The notes: generated by a model not told the origin, from the letters alone. 9,746 bases of DNA from Candidatus Omnitrophota bacterium (GCA_030631915.1 DAOVKF010000055.1:1-9746); one strand, 5' to 3'; positions 1-5,884 are shown, counted from the stretch's first letter. A program made the numbers and translations.

Positions 1-111
1 ATGGGCCTCTGGGACTGGCGCTATGATCACCACCCATGCCATGACCAGGACAACCATTACTGCCATGACCGTCATGGCAAAACCCTTGTTCTTTGTTCTT
101 TCCGTGTTCAT
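1..111 (-). CDS. Prepilin-like or membrane-anchored protein, N-terminal fragment (runs off window)
   Basis: Only the first 37 codons are present; the frame is still open at base 1. The ATG at 109-111 follows an AAAGGAG ribosome binding site. The peptide begins MNTERTKNKG, then FAMTVMAVMVVLVMAWVVII: a short basic head, a glycine followed by phenylalanine, and about 20 hydrophobic residues. This shape fits a class III (type IV prepilin-like) signal cleaved after Gly10. The glutamate normally at mature position 5 is absent (Val), as is known for some minor pilins such as PilX or GspK types. A plain signal anchor is the alternative. It lies beyond the lptB terminator and has its own candidate promoter, so it is probably a separate transcript. 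I am fairly sure it is a gene and unsure of the family. Confidence 0.55.
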   Translation of the reverse strand, partial: MNTERTKNKGFAMTVMAVMVVLVMAWVVIIAPVPEAH

Positions 112-178
112 CAGTTTCTCCTTTGTTTATTTTGTGTGTTTTCTTAAAAACTTTGCAAAACTCTTGACCGATAACTAG

Positions 179-206
179 AGTATACCTTTCCCTGCCAAAA
201 ATGCAA
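179..206 (-). promoter_or_regulatory. Candidate sigma-70-type promoter for the pilin-like gene
   Basis: Read on the minus strand, TTGCAT (201-206) and TATACT (179-184) are separated by 16 bases. The -10 box matches TATAAT at five of six positions; the -35 matches TTGACA only at its first three. The region upstream (207-240) is AT-rich. Transcription would begin about 60 bases before the ATG at 111. It lies beyond the lptB terminator, where a new promoter is expected. Sequence match only. Confidence 0.4.
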
Positions 207-343
207 GGCGATTTTTCTTACTTTTGTATCTTTAATTTTTTATCCGCGCGGGGATCTTTTTCAACAACGGGGCGGATGTGCTGAAACCACCATGATTACA
301 GGGTTATAGTATGACGGGTAAGTTGAGCCGCGGATCCGGCGGG

Positions 344-359
344 GGTCTGGGGTCAGACC
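344..359. repeat. Short hairpin motif with GGGGTCAGACC core
   Basis: GGTCTG (344-349) and CAGACC (354-359) form a perfect 6-bp stem with loop GGGT. No T-tract follows on either strand, so it is not a classic terminator. The core GGGGTCAGACC, followed here by TCG, resembles a dispersed intergenic motif I recall from several uncultured or deltaproteobacterial genomes. The family assignment is from memory and not proven by the window. Confidence 0.4.
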
Positions 360-390
360 TCGTCAAAGCTCATTTTTTCGGCGGATATAG

Positions 391-461
391 AAAAAAGGGG
401 ACAGCGCCCTTTTTCCCCGGATGTTAATCCGTGGGATAAAAAGGGCGCTGTCCCCTTTTTT
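391..461 (-). terminator. Large REPIN-like palindrome acting as the lptB operon terminator
   Basis: Two perfect 24-bp inverted arms (391-414 and 438-461) flank a 23-base centre, which can itself fold (CGGAT/ATCCG around GTTA, plus CCC/GGG). Each arm is also a hairpin alone: AAAAAGGG pairs with CCCTTTTT around a 7-base loop. On the minus strand the stem is followed by six T, and it starts 12 bases past the lptB stop, a convincing intrinsic terminator for the long leftward transcript. On the plus strand the T-tract reaches nine (456-464), so it could stop transcription both ways. The GGGGACAGCGCCC core and nested symmetry suggest a dispersed palindromic repeat recruited as terminator. Confidence 0.85.
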
Positions 462-473
462 TTTCCTTGCCCC

Positions 474-1196
474 TTATAACGAGAAACGCTCTCCCAGATA
501 TATCTCTCTGGCCCTGGGGTCATTGATCAACTCTTCCTTTTGCCCTGAGATGAGAACCTCGCCCTCGAACATTATGTAAGACCTGTCCGTAATGGTCAGT
601 GTCTCCCGCACGTTGTGATCCGTTAGTAAAACACCTAACCCCATCTCTTTTAACTCCTTTATCACTTCCTGGCAATCAAACACAGCTATGGGGTCGATCC
701 CGCTGAAAGGTTCATCCAGGAGGATGAACATCGGATTGGTCACCATGGTCCGGGTTATCTCAAGACGCCTTCTCTCTCCACCGGACAATGTATATGCCTT
801 ATTCTTCCGCAGATGGGATATCTTAAGTTGATTGAGCAGATTATCGACCTGACGATTCCTTTCCCGCCGCGGGAATCCGAGGGTTTCCATCACAGCCATT
901 ATGTTCTCTTCCACGGTAAGCTTGCGGAAGATCGACGGTTCCTGCGAAAGATACCCGATGCCGGCACGGGCCCTTTTATGTATCGGCAGCCTTGTTATAT
1001 CCTTACGGTCAAATATAACGCGGCCCCTGTCAGGCTTTATAATACCGGTGACCATATAGAATGTCGTGGTCTTGCCGGCGCCGTTCGGCCCCAGCAGCCC
1101 CACGCCCTCTCCTTTTCTGACATTTATACTGACCTCATTAACGACTTTTCTGCCCCCGTACTCCTTGACAAGGCCCCTTGTCTCCAGTAAGTGCAT
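474..1196 (-). CDS. lptB: LPS export ABC transporter ATP-binding protein LptB
   Basis: ATPase of the LptB2FG transporter, which powers LPS extraction from the inner membrane onto the LptC/LptA bridge; cytoplasmic. The 240-residue product is normal length and carries Walker A GPNGAGKTT (36-44), Q-loop Gln85 in YLSQEPSIFRKLTVEEN (a stretch typical of LptB rather than of amino-acid transporters), signature LSGGERRR (137-144), Walker B FILLDEP (157-163) and switch His194 in TDHNVRETL. The ATG at 1196 is preferred over a GTG 39 bases upstream because it has a strong GGGAGGAG site and homologues begin here. It is 22 bases downstream of lptC and is the last gene before the palindromic terminator. 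The permease genes lptF and lptG are not in the window. Confidence 0.96.
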   Translation of the reverse strand: MHLLETRGLVKEYGGRKVVNEVSINVRKGEGVGLLGPNGAGKTTTFYMVTGIIKPDRGRVIFDRKDITRLPIHKRARAGIGYLSQEPSIFRKLTVEENIMAVMETLGFPRRERNRQVDNLLNQLKISHLRKNKAYTLSGGERRRLEITRTMVTNPMFILLDEPFSGIDPIAVFDCQEVIKELKEMGLGVLLTDHNVRETLTITDRSYIMFEGEVLISGQKEELINDPRAREIYLGERFSL

Positions 1197-1201
1197 GTAT
1201 A

Positions 1202-1210
1202 TCTCCTCCC
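1202..1210 (-). promoter_or_regulatory. Strong ribosome binding site that fixes the lptB start
   Basis: The minus strand reads GGGAGGAGA, ending five bases before the ATG at 1196 and lying wholly in the short gap after the lptC stop. It rules against the upstream GTG (1235), which would overlap lptC and add 13 residues that the family lacks. Confidence 0.85.
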
Positions 1211-1218
1211 TTGACCCT

Positions 1219-2097
1219 TTACTGCTTCGCCGCACCGATGCCGCGAAAAAATCTGGCTTCGTTCAACTCTTCCGGAGCTATGACCACCCTCGGCTTACCT
1301 TCTAACCGCACGCTGCCTGTTCCATCCGTATACGTGGCTTTTTCGCATACCGTATAGCTCTCCCCTTTCCGCACTTTTACGTTACCTTCCGCGATGACCT
1401 CAGCGACCTTATGCGTCACCGGATCAATATACACCGTAAGGACATCTGAAAAAAGACTGCCGTCTTTGTCCTTCACCCTGACATTTCTTGAAAAAACCGC
1501 CTTGTTCTCGTTGAAGTCGACTTCCAGGGCGCCGTCGCATTTGATCAAAGTCGCGGGTTCCATTTCAACCGTAACATCCGCGCGAAGGACCGCCTTTTTT
1601 TCGAAAATGTCAGCTACACCGCCCGTTCCTGTCGCGCGCATGCTCTGCTGCTCGATATTCACCACCGAATCGGTGGTGATCTCCCTTGTCGCCTGGAACC
1701 ACGTAGCGTGATCCGCGGTCAACACAGTGCCGTCCTCTGAAACGACCTTTACATTGCCGATAAGCTCGACTTCGGCTTTCGCCCTGCGGTAAATACCCTT
1801 ATCAGAAGCAAGGGTCACTGTGTGCTCTTCCGTATAAGCCGTGACATTCAGGTCTTCGAGATATATCTCCTCCCCGACCATCTCAGCGGCTTTTCCTTCA
1901 AGATGCCACTTTTTCATCCCTTTCGATGTCTTCCCGTCGATGGAAAAAGTAAGAATCCTCTGTTTCACGTCAACGGCGTCAGCCGCGCTTTTGACCGGCG
2001 GCGTCGTTAACGGCGCATGGGTATAAAACCGGGCCGCAAAAAACGCGACGCCGATAAGCGCGACAGCTGAAAATATATAAATACCGGCTCTCTTCAT
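1219..2097 (-). CDS. lptC: LPS export periplasmic protein LptC with C-terminal LptA/OstA-like extension
   Basis: Bitopic inner-membrane protein that receives LPS from LptB2FG. A hydrophobic anchor (about 5-23) is followed by a periplasmic region. Residues about 40-180 look like the LptC beta-jellyroll: KKWHLEGKAAE at 62-72, then LIGNVKVVSEDGTVLTADHA and ITTDSVVNIE. Residues about 181-275 add a second set of LptA/OstA-style strands: IKCDGALEVDF, RNVRVKDKDG, AEGNVKVRKGE, and a closing VRLEGKPRVVI. The total of 292 residues compares with about 190 in E. coli LptC. No lptA separates it from lptB, so this may be a natural LptC-LptA fusion. The ATG at 2097 overlaps the acyltransferase stop as ATGA, implying translational coupling; an ATG at 2133 is less likely because it lies deep in that gene. 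Confidence 0.85.
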   Translation of the reverse strand: MKRAGIYIFSAVALIGVAFFAARFYTHAPLTTPPVKSAADAVDVKQRILTFSIDGKTSKGMKKWHLEGKAAEMVGEEIYLEDLNVTAYTEEHTVTLASDKGIYRRAKAEVELIGNVKVVSEDGTVLTADHATWFQATREITTDSVVNIEQQSMRATGTGGVADIFEKKAVLRADVTVEMEPATLIKCDGALEVDFNENKAVFSRNVRVKDKDGSLFSDVLTVYIDPVTHKVAEVIAEGNVKVRKGESYTVCEKATYTDGTGSVRLEGKPRVVIAPEELNEARFFRGIGAAKQ

Positions 2098-2981
2098 TTC
2101 CGCGTCTTCCATCTTTGATGCATCCAGACCCATTGTTCCGGATATTGCCTTACATACTTTTCAAGAACGTCCGTCCATGCCCGGGTGTACAGTTTCAATG
2201 CCTCTTCCCTGTCTGGCCCCCGTAACAGTACCAGGGGTTTTTCCAGAACCAGCTTATGCGTGTCATCCGGTTTGCGTATCATAAAAGCCGGGACCAGGCT
2301 GGCGCCGGTAACCATGCCGAATCTTACCGGGGCAGCCGGCGTATACGCGGACTTACCGAAGAAGTTCACGAAAACACCTTCCACGCTATCCACATCCTGG
2401 TCAGCCAGTATACCCAGTATACCTCCGCTTTTAAGCAGTTTGAGCAGCTTCCGGGGTGATTCATCGCGATACAGCACCTGAGCGCCGAACCTGTTGCGCA
2501 ATCTCATGATAAACCGGTCATATTTATGAAAGTATATCCTCCTGGCGACTGCCGTGCCTTTATACCCCTTCAGGTTAAGATAGATCGATAACAACTCCCA
2601 GTTGCCGAAATGCGAGACAAGCAGGATCACACCCTTTCCTTCAGCCAGCGCCCTGTCCAGATGTTCAAAACCCGAGGCTTCGGTCACCATGGCCTCCACC
2701 TCTTCCCTGCCCGAAGATGCCAGTTTTATCCACTCCGCGCCGTTCTTGGCCAGATTTCTGAAAACGCCTTCCGCTATCAGGGTATTCCTGCGGGGATCAC
2801 GGCCAAGAGCTTCGTCAAGGTTTGATATCGTTGTGTCCCTGTACCCGCGGAGCAGCATGAACGCGGCTTTTCCCAGAAAAGAGGCTAACATGAGACCCGC
2901 TTTCCGCGGTATCAGGCCGACCAGGAAAATCAGGGCCTTTAACAGATAGTAGACATAGTATCGCCTGGTCTTGATCTTCAT
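2094..2981 (-). CDS. lpxL: Lipid A late acyltransferase, LpxL/HtrB family
   Basis: Inner-membrane-associated acyltransferase adding a secondary acyl chain to Kdo-lipid A from acyl-ACP. The 295-residue product has a basic, hydrophobic N-terminal segment (about 8-45) that would anchor it to the membrane, the catalytic HX4E motif HFGNWE with His124 and Glu129, the ADQD stretch, and the typical C-terminal signature PEQWVWMHQRWK. Which chain and position it uses cannot be told from the sequence, so LpxL versus LpxM-type naming is provisional. It begins 55 bases after queF, has only a weak ribosome binding site, and its stop overlaps the lptC start, linking lipid A completion to LPS export. Its acceptor, Kdo-lipid A, depends on CMP-Kdo made by kdsABCD upstream. 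Confidence 0.92.
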   Translation of the reverse strand: MKIKTRRYYVYYLLKALIFLVGLIPRKAGLMLASFLGKAAFMLLRGYRDTTISNLDEALGRDPRRNTLIAEGVFRNLAKNGAEWIKLASSGREEVEAMVTEASGFEHLDRALAEGKGVILLVSHFGNWELLSIYLNLKGYKGTAVARRIYFHKYDRFIMRLRNRFGAQVLYRDESPRKLLKLLKSGGILGILADQDVDSVEGVFVNFFGKSAYTPAAPVRFGMVTGASLVPAFMIRKPDDTHKLVLEKPLVLLRGPDREEALKLYTRAWTDVLEKYVRQYPEQWVWMHQRWKTRK

Positions 2982-3036
2982 TTGTCATCACTTGTCTCTC
3001 GTATATCGCATGCCGTGCGTTGTACGGGGTCTTTCG

Positions 3037-3435
3037 CTATTCAGTGCCTGAATATTCCGCTTCCACAGTCGTTGTTATTCCGCCGCGGATATTAAAAATA
3101 CCTCTGACCTTCATCCACCTCGGCATACAAGCCCCTGCCATGTCTTCCAGCATCCGGTTGACCGCGTGTTCGTGAAATATACCCAGGGGCCTGAAAGCCG
3201 CCAGATATTCTTTGAAGGATTTCAGCTCTATGCACCATTCAGCCGGTGAATATTCGACAAAAATATGCGCAAAGTCAGGGAGCCCTGTCTTCGGGCATAT
3301 ACAGGTGAACTCCGGGGTGTCAAACCTTACGGTATACATCCTGTCCCGATACTTGTTCTCCCATACGTCAATGGGAGGAAGCTGGGCCTTTTTTATGTCT
3401 TCCTGCAGCCCATCATAGGACGTCTTCTCGTTCAT
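3037..3435 (-). CDS. queF: NADPH-dependent 7-cyano-7-deazaguanine reductase QueF (short, YkvM-type)
   Basis: Reduces preQ0 to preQ1, the base that tRNA-guanine transglycosylase inserts on the queuosine route; cytoplasmic. The 132-residue product is the single-domain type. PEFTCICPKTGLPDF holds the nucleophile Cys47 and Asp54; ELKSFKEY (70-77) matches the QueF motif that contacts NADPH; His88-Glu89 in FHE match the substrate-binding pair. In the QueF motif, FRN is usual and here it is FRP. I chose the ATG at 3435 because it has an AGGGAGAG site and gives the usual N-terminus; the frame extends to an ATG at 3477, but that would overlap queE. It lies 23 bases after queE and is last of the four que genes. 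Confidence 0.95.
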   Translation of the reverse strand: MNEKTSYDGLQEDIKKAQLPPIDVWENKYRDRMYTVRFDTPEFTCICPKTGLPDFAHIFVEYSPAEWCIELKSFKEYLAAFRPLGIFHEHAVNRMLEDMAGACMPRWMKVRGIFNIRGGITTTVEAEYSGTE

Positions 3436-3442
3436 TAGGCAT

Positions 3443-3450
3443 CTCTCCCT
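3443..3450 (-). promoter_or_regulatory. Ribosome binding site supporting the internal queF start
   Basis: AGGGAGAG on the minus strand sits about 7-9 bases before the ATG at 3435. It favours that start over the in-frame ATG at 3477, which lies inside queE. Confidence 0.7.
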
Positions 3451-3458
3451 GACCCCTG

Positions 3459-4151
3459 CTACCGGATACCGAGACATCTGTGAAGCTGTCCCAGTATCAT
3501 AATATCTTTTTCGGTCGTATTTTTAAGATATTCCGCGAAACCCGAAAGCGTTTCCCCGTCCGGCTCCCTGATCATGGCGTTCATCGGCGTCACGGGCTGT
3601 AACACAACGTTCAGGTCCTTCTTTATACCCCTGATGATGCGCGCCATATGCTTCACATCATCCATGGTGGTCCTGTCCGTTATGACCGCCTTTGCGATCA
3701 ATTCCTTTTGGGCGGCGGTTTCCGCGAATTTTTCGTGCGCATCCCAGATATCATCCGTATCCCCGGACGAGGAAGGAAATTTAAAATCCATGGCTACGAT
3801 ATCCACGTGATCGATCACCTTGCTCAGCTCCCCGGGAAGAGTGCCGTTGGTCTCAAGATAAACCGCTTTTTCGCTGAAGCTTTTGAAACACGCGAGAAAT
3901 TGCCTTAAAAAATCCGCGAAAAGCAAAGGTTCCCCGCCAGTCACAACAAGCTCATTATAAGCGTCCTTGAAGCCAAGGACCTTCCTCATCAGACCGTCTT
4001 TTGTGAACGTCTCATAGCTCTCCGGTAATGTATCGCAATAGATACATGCGCGGTTACACCCGTAGAACCTGACGAACAGCTGTCTGCTGCCGGCAAAAGG
4101 CCCTTCCCCCTGATACGATATGAACATTTCCGAAACCTTCGCGGTCTCCAT
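3459..4151 (-). CDS. queE: 7-carboxy-7-deazaguanine synthase QueE (radical SAM)
   Basis: Converts 6-carboxytetrahydropterin to 7-carboxy-7-deazaguanine, the ring contraction that makes the deazapurine core; needs a [4Fe-4S] cluster, SAM and magnesium. In the 230-residue product, ISYQGEGPFAG (11-21) is the QueE N-terminal signature. The cluster motif GCNRACIYCDT gives Cys32, Cys36 and Cys39, the canonical CX3CX2C spacing, and TGGEP (71-75) is the radical SAM glycine motif. A conserved LQPVTP segment lies near the C-terminus. It starts after a 97-bp gap holding a palindromic repeat and has only a weak GGAA-type ribosome site, so expression may depend on readthrough from queC. queF follows by 23 bases. 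Confidence 0.96.
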   Translation of the reverse strand: METAKVSEMFISYQGEGPFAGSRQLFVRFYGCNRACIYCDTLPESYETFTKDGLMRKVLGFKDAYNELVVTGGEPLLFADFLRQFLACFKSFSEKAVYLETNGTLPGELSKVIDHVDIVAMDFKFPSSSGDTDDIWDAHEKFAETAAQKELIAKAVITDRTTMDDVKHMARIIRGIKKDLNVVLQPVTPMNAMIREPDGETLSGFAEYLKNTTEKDIMILGQLHRCLGIR

Positions 4152-4178
4152 CTTATTCCGTGACTCGCCTGCCTTGAG

Positions 4179-4215
4179 CCCCTCGGCTTCGCTCGGGATA
4201 AACGAAGTCGAAAGG
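4179..4215. repeat. Imperfect palindromic repeat between queC and queE
   Basis: The arms at 4179-4191 and 4203-4215 pair over 13 positions with one mismatch and two G-T pairs, around an 11-base loop. On the minus strand the arms read CCTTTCGACTTCG and CGAAGCCGAGGGG. No T-tract follows, so it is not a simple terminator. One translation of it gives FVYPERSRGAQGR, a peptide string I recognise from spurious short ORFs in many unrelated draft genomes, the mark of a widespread dispersed repeat. That link is from memory; the hairpin itself is directly visible. Confidence 0.7.
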
Positions 4216-4247
4216 TCGTTCGTGGCTCTTATAAGGGACGCGGGCGG

Positions 4248-4913
4248 CTATTTTAGAAGCGGATCCGGTATGCCCGCTTCGGCAAATGCTGCCGCGCGGA
4301 ACATACATGATTCGCATGCGCCGCAGGGAAGCGCTCCGCCTTTGTAACACGACCAGGTATGTTCGAAAGCGACCCCTAACCCAAGGCCGGCCTCTATTAT
4401 CTCTTTTTTTGTCCTGTCGATGATCGGAGCCACGATCCGGACACCCCTGCCTTCCACGCCCTTTTTTGTCCCCTGACGCACGGTTTCCTGGAAGCTTTCG
4501 AAAAAAGGCGTCCGGCAGTCCGGATAATTCGAAAAATCCAATTGATGCGCGCCGATAAACAGCGCCTCCGCGTCGATCGCTTCCGCGAAAGACACGCCAA
4601 AACTCAAAAAAACGATATTTCTCGCAGGGACGTATGTGGAAGGGATGTTTCCCCCGCCGCTCACAGCGCCCGCCGGAACGTCAACCAACGCATCCAAAAG
4701 AGCGCTGCCCTTCCATGGAAACGATATCCGCAGGACGTAAAAAGGGGAACCGGTCATTTGCGCGACCTTCCTGGCGCACCCTGTTTCCCTGACGGCTTTT
4801 TGGCCGTAATCGAAGATAAGCGCGTGGCACTGATAGTCCTGTCTTGCCATATAAAGCGTCACTGCCGAATCCATACCCCCGGACAACAGTACGACCGCTT
4901 TTTTCTTTTTCAT
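4248..4913 (-). CDS. queC: 7-cyano-7-deazaguanine (preQ0) synthase QueC
   Basis: ATP-dependent ligase converting 7-carboxy-7-deazaguanine and ammonia to preQ0. The 221-residue product has the PP-loop LLSGGMDSA (Ser11 to Ser16) at its start and a C-terminal zinc site with Cys189, Cys197, Cys200 and Cys203 in SCYKGGALPCGACESC. YVPARNIVFLS in the middle is also typical of QueC. I chose the ATG at 4913 because homologues begin MKKKAVVLLSGG at that point and it leaves a clean 20-base gap after queD. The frame is open to an ATG at 4973, but that would overlap queD by 40 bases and lacks a ribosome site. The ribosome site for 4913 is also weak, suggesting coupling to queD. Confidence 0.96.
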   Translation of the reverse strand: MKKKKAVVLLSGGMDSAVTLYMARQDYQCHALIFDYGQKAVRETGCARKVAQMTGSPFYVLRISFPWKGSALLDALVDVPAGAVSGGGNIPSTYVPARNIVFLSFGVSFAEAIDAEALFIGAHQLDFSNYPDCRTPFFESFQETVRQGTKKGVEGRGVRIVAPIIDRTKKEIIEAGLGLGVAFEHTWSCYKGGALPCGACESCMFRAAAFAEAGIPDPLLK

Positions 4914-4933
4914 GCGCTTTAGTAAATGGTCTT

Positions 4934-5296
4934 TTATCCGGAATAAACCGCCGAAGACGAATCGGTTTCCCATACGGTAACTTTGCCTAAAACCAGATCC
5001 GGCCTTTTCCCCGAGACCGTCTCGTGTATGTACCGCGCTATGTTCTCGGACGTCGGGTTAACCTTTTCAAAATATACCATCTCATTCAGATATTTATGGT
5101 CCATCTCCACAATGACCTCATTGAGGAGATCCTTCAGCTCCTTGAAATCGATCACCATACCGGTCGCGTCAAGCTCCTCCGCCTGAACTTCCACTTCCAC
5201 AAGCCAGTTATGTCCGTGCAGGGCCTCGCATTTCCCCTTGTATCCTCTCAGCTTATGGGCGCCGCAAAATCCTGATTTTATCTTGATCCTGTACAT
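4934..5296 (-). CDS. queD: 6-carboxy-5,6,7,8-tetrahydropterin synthase QueD
   Basis: Makes 6-carboxytetrahydropterin from dihydroneopterin triphosphate, the first committed queuosine step. The 120-residue product shows the zinc ligands His14, His27 and His29 (GAH and LHGHN), the catalytic Cys23 in KGKCEALHGH, the Asp66-His67 pair in MDHKYLN, PTSEN (81-85), and Glu110 in WET. These are QueD features rather than those of eukaryotic-type pyruvoyltetrahydropterin synthase. It is the first que gene, 48 bases after kdsC. Its own ribosome site is poor (GGCGG near the ATG), whereas a much stronger site lies 40 bases upstream in front of a different, overlapping reading frame. Confidence 0.95.
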   Translation of the reverse strand: MYRIKIKSGFCGAHKLRGYKGKCEALHGHNWLVEVEVQAEELDATGMVIDFKELKDLLNEVIVEMDHKYLNEMVYFEKVNPTSENIARYIHETVSGKRPDLVLGKVTVWETDSSSAVYSG

Positions 5297-5330
5297 GACA
5301 CCGCCGTAACCGGGCCGCCGGCCCGGACAT
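5253..5330 (-). CDS. Possible 25-codon leader ORF overlapping the queD start
   Basis: An ATG at 5328-5330 follows a near-ideal GGAGGAGG site with ideal spacing, directly after the kdsC stop. The frame reads MSGPAARLRRCHVQDQDKIR and five more codons, ending with TAA inside queD (5253-5255). It is out of frame with queD. The peptide resembles nothing I know. It could be a leader that couples ribosomes to queD, whose own site is weak, or the site may simply be a relic. Evidence is only the ribosome site and geometry. Confidence 0.25.
   Translation of the reverse strand: MSGPAARLRRCHVQDQDKIRILRRP
5310..5326. promoter_or_regulatory. GC-rich perfect hairpin in the kdsC-queD gap
   Basis: CCGGGCC (5310-5316) and GGCCCGG (5320-5326) form a 7-bp all-GC stem with a 3-base loop, ending 13 bases before the queD ATG. 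No T-tract follows on the minus strand, so it should not terminate transcription. It could mask the queD start, mark an RNA processing point between the Kdo and queuosine messages, or be incidental. It does not resemble the preQ1 riboswitch consensus. Confidence 0.5.
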
Positions 5331-5333
5331 GCG

Positions 5334-5341
5334 CCTCCTCC
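5334..5341 (-). promoter_or_regulatory. Strong Shine-Dalgarno site not in phase with queD
   Basis: GGAGGAGG on the minus strand, three bases after the kdsC TGA, is the strongest ribosome site in this part of the operon. The only start codon at proper distance is the ATG at 5330, which is one base out of phase with queD; no in-frame queD start lies nearby. Confidence 0.55.
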
Positions 5342-5344
5342 GGG

Positions 5345-5884
5345 TCATTTAAAATATTCGGACGTCACTTTATCCCACAACCCCCGGGCGCGCAAAAGAA
5401 GGTCACAAACTTCCCTTACAGCCCCCCGGCCGCCGTTCTTCGTTGTCAGGAAATGCGCGAAAGGTTTGACTTCTTCCATGGCGTTGGGGGGGCAGACAGC
5501 CAGGCCTGCCCTCTTTAACACGGGGATATCAATAAGGTCGTCTCCCACGAAACAGATCTCATCATCCGCGGTCTTGAACCTTTTTTTTATGCTTTCTAAA
5601 GCGTTTATTTTGTAATGAAAATTATGATACACCTTGTCGATCCTGAGCTCTTTCGCGCGCCTGGTCACGACTCTCGAAGCCCTGGCAGTAAGGATCACGC
5701 ATCTGATCCCCGCTTTTTTGACAAGAAATATGCCGAGACCGTCATTGACATCGAAATTTTTCAGCTCATCACCGTAATTACCGTATATCAACCTGCCGTC
5801 GGTCAACACGCCGTCCACATCGAGCAAAAGAAGCTTTATCTTTTTCGCTCTTTCAATAATGTCTTCCGGATATTTTCCTGTCAT
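5345..5884 (-). CDS. kdsC: 3-deoxy-D-manno-octulosonate 8-phosphate phosphatase KdsC
   Basis: Removes the phosphate of Kdo-8-phosphate to give Kdo; cytoplasmic HAD-family enzyme. The 179-residue product is typical of the capless, tetrameric KdsC type. HAD motif I is LLDVDGVLTDG with Asp22 and Asp24, motif II is Thr66 in ILTARAS, motif III is Lys92 in the KINAL segment, and motif IV is FVGDDLIDIPVL with Asp115-Asp116. CPPNA and NGGRGAVREVCD near the end are hallmarks of KdsC rather than of generic HAD phosphatases. It begins 21 bases after kdsD, and a short duplicated CTCTCTGA fills that gap (5888-5903), giving an AGAG-type ribosome site. It is the last Kdo gene before the que set. Confidence 0.95.
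   Translation of the reverse strand: MTGKYPEDIIERAKKIKLLLLDVDGVLTDGRLIYGNYGDELKNFDVNDGLGIFLVKKAGIRCVILTARASRVVTRRAKELRIDKVYHNFHYKINALESIKKRFKTADDEICFVGDDLIDIPVLKRAGLAVCPPNAMEEVKPFAHFLTTKNGGRGAVREVCDLLLRARGLWDKVTSEYFK

Larger units (their letters stand above)
112..473. other. Intergenic region between lptB and the pilin-like gene
   Basis: No convincing coding frame lies in these 362 bases on either strand. They hold, from right to left, the large palindrome at 391-461 that ends the lptB transcript, a short GGTCTG/CAGACC hairpin at 344-359, an AT-rich stretch around 195-240, and a candidate leftward promoter at 179-206 for the gene starting at 111. The segment 241-340 holds nothing I can name. 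Confidence 0.7.

Noticed and set aside
4153..4350. 65-codon frame on the minus strand between queC and queE
   Set aside because: It overlaps the end of queC and its second half translates the palindromic repeat (FVYPERSRGAQ); no family or ribosome site supports it.
5297..5344. preQ1 riboswitch upstream of queD
   Set aside because: The 48-base leader is GC-rich and lacks the A-rich tail and small pseudoknot pattern of preQ1 riboswitches; only a plain 7-bp hairpin is visible.
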